The notes beneath the pieces were generated by a model, which saw only the letters and a list, made by a program, of their open reading frames with translations, searched no databases and was not told where the DNA came from. A stretch of DNA of 64,000 nucleotides from Brachybacterium sp. SGAir0954. GTDB taxonomy: Bacteria; Actinomycetota; Actinomycetes; Actinomycetales; Dermabacteraceae. The stretch is from the NCBI RefSeq assembly GCF_005490785.1, contig NZ_CP027295.1:434001-498000 (forward strand). The letters are read 5' to 3'. The position numbers and the translations under genes are program-made. Of the stretch, positions 59,077-64,000 are shown one piece after another; positions within the stretch are counted from its first letter, which is position 1; each line of letters begins with the position of its first letter.

Positions 59077-60187
59077 GCGCGCTGGTCAGCGCGAGGGCGG
59101 CGGCCCCCACGGAGCACGGGTGCGGCTGGACGGTCGAGACGGCGACCTCGTGCCCCGGGGGCAGGGCGCCCGTGCGGGAGCGCAGCACGCCCGCGAAGGC
59201 CTCGCGGTAGATCCGCGGCGCCATCGAGACGCTCGTGCCGCTCAGGACGACGCGCTCGATGCCGAGCGGGCCGGCGATCCCGGCGACCGCTCCCGCGATC
59301 GCCCGTGCGCTCGCCGTGACGACGGCGGCGGCGCGCTCGTCCCCGTGGCCGGCGGCCTCGGTGAGGCGGGCGTGGTCGGAGAGGACGCGCTCCCCCGCGG
59401 GGTCCAGGCCGAGCTCCGCGCCGAGGCCCTGGTCGAGGGCGCGGCGGACGTCCGCCGCCGGGGAGGCGATCTCGTGCAGGGGCGTGCCGTCGGGCCCTGC
59501 GGCGACGTGGTCGAGCTCGCCGGGCCAGCCCGTCGCGGGCAGCAGCGGGCGGCCGTCGCGCAGCAGGGCCACACCGATCGTGGGCCCGAGGTGCACGGTG
59601 AGGCAGGGGCGCTCGGGGTCCTGCTCGCCCACCCAGGCGCTGCCGAGCCCCGCGCAGACCGCCGCGGTCCCGATCACGACGGGGGCGCCCGTGAGGTCCC
59701 GGACCGCGGCGCCGAGCTCCTCGACGCCGAGGCCGTGGCCGCGGAGGTCTGCGATGCCGATCCCGGTGAAGGCCGGGCGCTGGGCGGGGTCGAGGGCGCC
59801 GAGCTCGGTGAGCGCGGCGCGCAGCGGCTCCGTGAGATCCGCCCCGTCGAGGGCCCCGAGGGGCAGCATGACGCGGCCGCGCAGGGCCCCGGTGACGCCC
59901 ATCGCGACGAGGGAGAGGCGGTCGCTCTCGACCGTGCAGCCGATGGCCCAGCGGGAGGTCGTCGAGACGCGGAGCAGGGAGGCGGGCTTGCCGCCCGTGG
60001 AGCGGGCGCGGCCGGACTCGAGGACGAGGCCGTCGGCGATGAGGCGCTTGACGGAGTTCGTGACGGTCGCGGCGGTGACGCCGAGCTCGCGGGCGATCGC
60101 GACGCGGGTGGTGTCCGGCGAGCGGCGGATCGCGTCGAGGATCGCGGCGTCGGTCCGGGCGCCGCTGCGGGCGGGGATCGAGCTCAT
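59060..60187 (-). CDS. ROK family transcriptional regulator, zinc motif lost
   Basis: A 375-residue regulator. The N-terminal helix-turn-helix is TRVAIARELGVTAATVTNSV followed by the wing RLIADGLVLES. The ROK domain contains FTGIGIADLRGHG, VHLGPTIGVALLRDG and GIERVVLSGTSVS. The usual CxCGxxGCxE zinc motif is absent: after the WPGELDH segment the sequence reads VAAGPDGTPLHE with no cysteines. It is therefore a divergent ROK protein, perhaps with altered ligand sensing. The ATG is at 60187, divergent from the oligosaccharide/peptide transporter operon, which it probably controls. Confidence 0.85.
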   Translation of the reverse strand: MSSIPARSGARTDAAILDAIRRSPDTTRVAIARELGVTAATVTNSVKRLIADGLVLESGRARSTGGKPASLLRVSTTSRWAIGCTVESDRLSLVAMGVTGALRGRVMLPLGALDGADLTEPLRAALTELGALDPAQRPAFTGIGIADLRGHGLGVEELGAAVRDLTGAPVVIGTAAVCAGLGSAWVGEQDPERPCLTVHLGPTIGVALLRDGRPLLPATGWPGELDHVAAGPDGTPLHEIASPAADVRRALDQGLGAELGLDPAGERVLSDHARLTEAAGHGDERAAAVVTASARAIAGAVAGIAGPLGIERVVLSGTSVSMAPRIYREAFAGVLRSRTGALPPGHEVAVSTVQPHPCSVGAAALALTSALSPAA

Positions 60188-60255
60188 GCGGGCCTCCTCG
60201 AGGGGCGCGGGGATGTCGTGACGTCATCGTGACCGGTCGCGGCCGCGGTGTCCGC

Positions 60256-60330
60256 TTGACGAGCCGTGAGCATCGTCGCATACTTTCTCGTACTTCCTTA
60301 AGTTAGTCAATGAAGTTACTCGGGAAGTCA
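60256..60330 (+). promoter_or_regulatory. Promoter and direct repeats upstream of the right-hand transporter operon
   Basis: A good sigma-70-type promoter: -35 TTGACG at 60256-60261 and -10 CATACT at 60279-60284, 17 bases apart. Downstream, where a repressor could block transcription, are the repeats AAGTTAGT (60300-60307), AAGTTACT (60313-60320) and AAGTCA (60325-60330), spaced about 12-13 bases. The stretch is unusually AT-rich for this DNA. The divergent ROK regulator is the likely binder. Confidence 0.5.
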
Positions 60331-60378
60331 TGCAGCCGCCCCATCAGCACGCACAGTCGCGTCCCCAGGAGAGCAACG

Positions 60379-62070
60379 ATGCACCTCAGCCGCCGGACCC
60401 TCGGAAAGCTGTCCCTCGCCACCGCCCTGCCGCTCGGCCTCGCCGCCTGCGCCGGTCAGTCGAACCTCGACACCGGCAGCAGCGACGGGGAGAGCAAGCC
60501 GATCATCACGACCTACAACGGGGCCGGCGCCGGCTTCACGAAGAACTTCAACCCCCACTCCCCGACCGTGCTGAGCATGGTCCAGGGCATGATCTTCGAG
60601 CCGCTCTTCTACTACAACCCGCTCGCCGCGATCGACGTGGACCCCGTCCCCCAGCTCGCCGAGTCCTTCAGCTGGAACGAGGACGGCACCGAGCTCACCG
60701 TCACCACCCGCGCGGGCGTGACCTGGTCCGACGGCACCGCCTTCACCGCGAAGGACGTCGCCTTCACCTTCAACCGGATCAAGGACACCGAGGCCCTCAA
60801 CCCCGCCGGCACGGCCCCCTCCGCCGAGGCGAGCGACGACACCACCGTCGTCCTCACCTACGCCATCCCCTCCTTCGTCGAGGGTCCGACGGCCCTGGGC
60901 CGCACCTGGATCATCCCCGAGCACCTCTTCACCGGCGTCGAGGACCTCTCCACCTACACGAACGAGGAGCCGATCGGCACCGGCCCCTTCACCCTCGGCG
61001 ACTTCACCCCCGAGTCCTACCTGCTCAGCGCCAACGGCTCGTACTGGGAGGAGGGCAAGCCCGCGATCGGCGGCGTGCGCGTCATGTCGCTCTCCGGCAA
61101 CCAGTCCGCGACCGACAAGTGGCTCGCCGGCGAGATCGACTACACCTCGACCTCCATGCCGAACCTCGACGACCACGTGAAGTCCAACCCGGACCTCAGC
61201 TACACCAACTCCCCCACCTCGCAGTGCGCCCTCTTCGCCTCGTCGAACCCGGACCTCGGCAGCGAGGGCCCGCAGACGGACCCCGCCGTGCGCCAGGCCC
61301 TCTACTACGGCATGGACCGCGAGCAGCTCTCCAAGCTCGCCTTCTACGACCTGGGCACCGCGATCTCCCCCTCCTTCGGTCTGCCCGAGCGGGACAAGGA
61401 CTTCATCGACCCGTCGATCGAGGACGCGCCCTGGAACGCGGACACCGCGAAGGCCCAGCAGGTCCTCGAGGACGCCGGCTGGGAGAAGGGCTCCGACGGC
61501 GTCTACGCGAAGGACGGCGAGCGGCTCTCCATGACGATCAGCTGCCCCACCGGCTGGTCCGACTTCGTCACCGCCCTGGACACCCTCGCCGAGCAGTACA
61601 AGAAGGTCGGCATCGAGCTCGTCCCCCAGCAGGTCTCCGTCAACGAGTGGAACGACTCGAAGTCCACCGGGAAGTTCCAGCTCGTCATCGACTCCCTCGG
61701 CCAGGGCCCCGCCCCGGACCCGTACTACCTGTACAAGACCTTCTTCGCGACGGACTCGACCGTGAAGGTCGGCGAGAACGGCAACCCGTACCAGAACTCC
61801 GCCCGCTTCTCCGACCCCGACGTCGACGCCGCGCTCGAGGTCGCCGCCGGCACCGACGACCCGTCCGTGAAGAAGGAGCAGTACGCGAAGATCCAGAAGA
61901 TCATCGTCGAGGCCATGCCCTACGTCCCCGTGCTGATCGGCTCGAGCCTCACCGAGTACAACAACTCCAAGGTGACCGGCTGGCCCACCCAGGACGACCT
62001 GTACTGCTACCCCATGTCGTGGTCCGCCCCGGACAACGCCCAGGTCCTCAAGACCGTCACCCCCGCCTGA
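60379..62070 (+). CDS. ABC transporter substrate-binding lipoprotein, family 5 (probably oligosaccharide-binding)
   Basis: A 563-residue lipoprotein. The signal SRRTLGKLSLATALPLGLAAC has a twin-arginine motif and the lipobox LAAC. The SBP_bac_5 fold is seen in SMVQGMIFEPLFYYNPLAAI, TELTVTTRAGVTWSDGTAFT and AKDVAFTFNRI. In actinobacteria and Thermotoga, family 5 proteins beside glycosidases and ROK or LacI regulators bind beta-glucan or other oligosaccharides rather than peptides; this is inferred from context here. The ATG at 60379 has AGGAGA seven bases upstream. A strong hairpin follows the gene. Confidence 0.88.
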   Translation: MHLSRRTLGKLSLATALPLGLAACAGQSNLDTGSSDGESKPIITTYNGAGAGFTKNFNPHSPTVLSMVQGMIFEPLFYYNPLAAIDVDPVPQLAESFSWNEDGTELTVTTRAGVTWSDGTAFTAKDVAFTFNRIKDTEALNPAGTAPSAEASDDTTVVLTYAIPSFVEGPTALGRTWIIPEHLFTGVEDLSTYTNEEPIGTGPFTLGDFTPESYLLSANGSYWEEGKPAIGGVRVMSLSGNQSATDKWLAGEIDYTSTSMPNLDDHVKSNPDLSYTNSPTSQCALFASSNPDLGSEGPQTDPAVRQALYYGMDREQLSKLAFYDLGTAISPSFGLPERDKDFIDPSIEDAPWNADTAKAQQVLEDAGWEKGSDGVYAKDGERLSMTISCPTGWSDFVTALDTLAEQYKKVGIELVPQQVSVNEWNDSKSTGKFQLVIDSLGQGPAPDPYYLYKTFFATDSTVKVGENGNPYQNSARFSDPDVDAALEVAAGTDDPSVKKEQYAKIQKIIVEAMPYVPVLIGSSLTEYNNSKVTGWPTQDDLYCYPMSWSAPDNAQVLKTVTPA

Positions 62071-62079
62071 TCGCCCGCT

Positions 62080-62106
62080 GCCGCCGCCCCCGTGCGGGGC
62101 GGCGGC
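62080..62106 (+). terminator. Intercistronic hairpin between binding-protein and permease genes
   Basis: Perfect 11-bp stem GCCGCCGCCCC (62080-62090) and GGGGCGGCGGC (62096-62106) with loop CGTGC, inside the operon nine bases after the binding-protein stop. Such hairpins often stabilise or partly terminate the message so that more binding protein than permease is made. Confidence 0.6.
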
Positions 62107-62131
62107 GGCACCGCGGACGAAAGGACCCCCG

Positions 62132-63118
62132 GTGCACATCCTCCGGAAGCTCGGCTTCTACCTGGTCGCCCTCTGGGCCGCCGTCACCCTGAACTTCTTC
62201 ATCCCGCGCGCGCTGCCCGGCAGCCCCGTGGACGCCGTGCTCGGCAAGCTCGCCCTGCGCGGCCCCGTCTCCCCCGAGACCCGGCAGGCCATCGAGGTCA
62301 TGCTCGGCACCGACTCCCAGGGCTCGCTCCCCCAGCAGTACGTCCAGTACCTCGGGAACCTGCTGCGCGGCGACCTCGGCGTCTCCGTCACGTACTTCCC
62401 GACCCCCGTCGGCCAGGTGATCGGGCAGTCGATCCCCTGGACCCTCGTGCTCGTCGGCGTCTCGACCGTGATCACCTTCCTCATCGGGATGGCGCTCGGG
62501 ACGATCGCCGGCTGGAAGCGCGGGACCTGGCTGGACTCGCTCATCCCCGCGACCACGATCATGCAGTCGGTGCCCTACTTCTGGCTCGCCCTGCTGTTCA
62601 TCTACATCCTCTCGGTGAACCTCCACCTGTTCCCGATCTCCGGCGGCTACGACGTGACCCTCGTGCGGCCCGCGCTGGACTACCCCTTCGTCTCCAACGC
62701 GATCTACTACGCCTTCCTGCCCGCGCTGACGATCGTGCTGAGCTCGCTCGGCGGCTGGCTGCTGGGCATGCGCAACATGATGGTCTCCACGCTCAGCGAG
62801 GACTACATCCTCACCGCGGAGGCCAAGGGCCTGCACCCGCGCCGGATCATGCTCACCTACGCGGCCCGCAACGCGGTGCTGCCCAGCGTCTCCGGCTTCG
62901 CGATCTCGCTCGGCTTCGTCGTCTCCGGCTCGATCGTCGTGGAGTCCGTCTTCTCCTACCCGGGGATCGGCTACACGATGCTGCAGGCCGTCAACAACAA
63001 CGACTACTCGCTCATGCAGGGCCTGTTCCTCATCATCACCGTGTCCGTGCTCGCCGCGAACCTCGCGGTGGACCTCCTGTACGGCATCATCGACCCCCGC
63101 ACCCGGGCCCGTGGCTGA
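62132..63118 (+). CDS. Peptide/oligosaccharide ABC transporter permease (DppB type)
   Basis: A 328-residue inner-membrane permease. The first helix and motif are LRKLGFYLVALWAAVTLNFF, IPRALPGSPVDAV. Further parts are VLVGVSTVITFLIGMALGTI and the EAA loop LTAEAKGLHPRRIMLTYAAR. The C-terminus is DLLYGIIDPRTRARG. The GTG start at 62132 has AAGGAC nine or so bases upstream. It sits between the binding protein and the second permease. It differs clearly from the DppB at 6.7-7.8 kb, so these are separate transporters. Confidence 0.92.
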   Translation: MHILRKLGFYLVALWAAVTLNFFIPRALPGSPVDAVLGKLALRGPVSPETRQAIEVMLGTDSQGSLPQQYVQYLGNLLRGDLGVSVTYFPTPVGQVIGQSIPWTLVLVGVSTVITFLIGMALGTIAGWKRGTWLDSLIPATTIMQSVPYFWLALLFIYILSVNLHLFPISGGYDVTLVRPALDYPFVSNAIYYAFLPALTIVLSSLGGWLLGMRNMMVSTLSEDYILTAEAKGLHPRRIMLTYAARNAVLPSVSGFAISLGFVVSGSIVVESVFSYPGIGYTMLQAVNNNDYSLMQGLFLIITVSVLAANLAVDLLYGIIDPRTRARG

Positions 63119-63128
63119 GGAGGCCCCC

Positions 63129-64000
63129 ATGACCACTGAGACCACCGAGACCGCCGCTCCCCCCACCACGACCGCCGCGATCGCGACGACCCGCGCGCGC
63201 CGCCGTCGGCCCGCCCCGACCCTCGTCGTCGGCGTCGGCATCGTCCTGGTCATCGTGCTCTTCGGGCTGATCGGCCCGCTGCTCGTCCAGGACCCGCTCG
63301 CGATCGGCAACGACGGCATGCAGCCGCCGAGCGCGGCCCACCTGCTGGGCACCACGCAGACCGGACAGGACGTGCTCGCCCAGCTCGCCTACGCGACCCG
63401 CGGCTCGCTCCTCGTGGGCGTCCTCGTCGCCGTGCTCGCCCTGTTCCTCTCCGCGTTCTTCGGGATCCTCGGCGGCTACCTCGGCGGCTGGCTCGACGAG
63501 GGCTTCTCGCTCTTCACGAACGTCGTGCTGATCCTCCCCGGGCTGCCGCTGATGATCGTCATCGGCTCCTACGTCGAGCAGCGCGGACTGCTGCTGATCG
63601 CCGTGGTCCTCGCGATCACCTCGTGGGCCGCCTCGGCGCGCGTGCTGCGCTCGCAGACCCTCTCGATCCGCAACCGCGACTACGTGCAGGCCGCGAAGAT
63701 CGCCGGGGAGAAGCCCTGGCGGATCATCTCCGTGGAGATCCTGCCGAACCTGCTGCCGGTCATGTCCAGCGGCTTCGTCTTCGCGCTGATCTCCGCGATC
63801 CTCGGCGAGGCGGGCCTGAGCTTCATCGGCCTCGGCGTCGTCGGCACCCAGACCTGGGGCTCGATGCTCTTCTACGCGCAGAACGGGCAGGCGCTCACGT
63901 TGGGCGGCTGGTGGTGGTTCGTCCCGCCGGGCTTCCTCATCGCAGCCCTGGGCTGCGGGCTCTCCCTCATCAACTTCTCCATCGACGCGATCATCAACCC
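63129..64000 (+). CDS. Peptide/oligosaccharide ABC transporter permease (DppC type), cut by window end
   Basis: The first 290 residues of a DppC-type permease that runs off the right edge. A Thr/Ala/Arg-rich cytoplasmic leader is followed by helix 1 (TLVVGVGIVLVIVLFGLIGP). The OppC-type motif is HLLGTTQTGQDVLAQLAYAT, the EAA loop VQAAKIAGEKPWRIISVEIL, and then GEAGLSFIGLGVVGTQTWGS. The ATG is at 63129, ten bases after the upstream permease stop. ATPase genes for this system are expected just beyond the window. Confidence 0.92.
   Translation, partial: MTTETTETAAPPTTTAAIATTRARRRRPAPTLVVGVGIVLVIVLFGLIGPLLVQDPLAIGNDGMQPPSAAHLLGTTQTGQDVLAQLAYATRGSLLVGVLVAVLALFLSAFFGILGGYLGGWLDEGFSLFTNVVLILPGLPLMIVIGSYVEQRGLLLIAVVLAITSWAASARVLRSQTLSIRNRDYVQAAKIAGEKPWRIISVEILPNLLPVMSSGFVFALISAILGEAGLSFIGLGVVGTQTWGSMLFYAQNGQALTLGGWWWFVPPGFLIAALGCGLSLINFSIDAIIN

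Noticed and set aside
1..64000. tRNA, rRNA, CRISPR array, insertion sequence or phage genes.
   Set aside because: I looked for T-arm-like GTTCGAATCC motifs, short regular repeats, transposase motifs and phage structural proteins by eye and saw none. Small RNAs could be missed without a covariance search.

Overview
This window is very GC-rich DNA from a high-GC Gram-positive bacterium. Codon use, twin-arginine lipoproteins, the short actinobacterial xylose isomerase type and a rhomboid / cyclophilin / DUF5324-like neighbourhood all point to an actinobacterium, probably of the Micrococcales (Brachybacterium-like; genus is inference). I saw no tRNA or rRNA gene, CRISPR array, insertion sequence or prophage.

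Region 1 (1-9.5 kb): a thioesterase end, a ParD-like fragment, a GlxA-type regulator coupled to a methyltransferase, a collapsed histidine phosphatase gene, an APH(6)-type kinase, an MFS transporter remnant, and a leftward peptide-type ABC operon (lipoprotein, two permeases, double ATPase, DUF2314 protein) joined by 4-base overlaps.

Region 2 (9.7-36.6 kb): mostly single housekeeping and accessory genes: PdxH, GNAT acetyltransferases, a GH25 lysozyme, a glutamine amidotransferase, a serine hydrolase coupled to a second APH(6)-type kinase, a DUF222/HNH nuclease, pyrrolidone-carboxylate peptidase, rhomboid protease, AlkZ-like glycosylase, MMPL and VIT transporters, cyclophilin, GluQ, a very long YhgE/Pip protein, a DsbA/FrnE oxidoreductase, a VOC protein, an M20 peptidase coupled to an NrtR-like regulator, and a Bcr/CflA exporter. 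A 494-bp non-coding gap at 19.1-19.6 kb holds about nine DnaA-box-like sites. The rhomboid and cyclophilin genes on that side are usually close to oriC in actinobacteria.

Region 3 (36.7-64 kb): a carbohydrate island. It contains a Gfo/Idh oxidoreductase, a BNR-type protein, xylulokinase and xylose isomerase divergent from a ROK (XylR-like) regulator. The regulator is coupled to a GH95 fucosidase and a LacI regulator. Next come a leftward CUT1-type sugar transporter with a YesL protein, then a rightward block of GH3, GH31 alpha-xylosidase, GH42 and CE7 acetyl esterase. A second ROK regulator diverges from a peptide-type (oligosaccharide) ABC transporter that runs off the right end. None of the glycosidases shows a signal peptide. 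Together they could import decorated xyloglucan-type oligosaccharides and strip fucose, galactose, acetyl, xylose and glucose inside the cell, feeding xylose to XylA and XylB. Perfect or near-perfect operator palindromes mark the ROK and LacI circuits.
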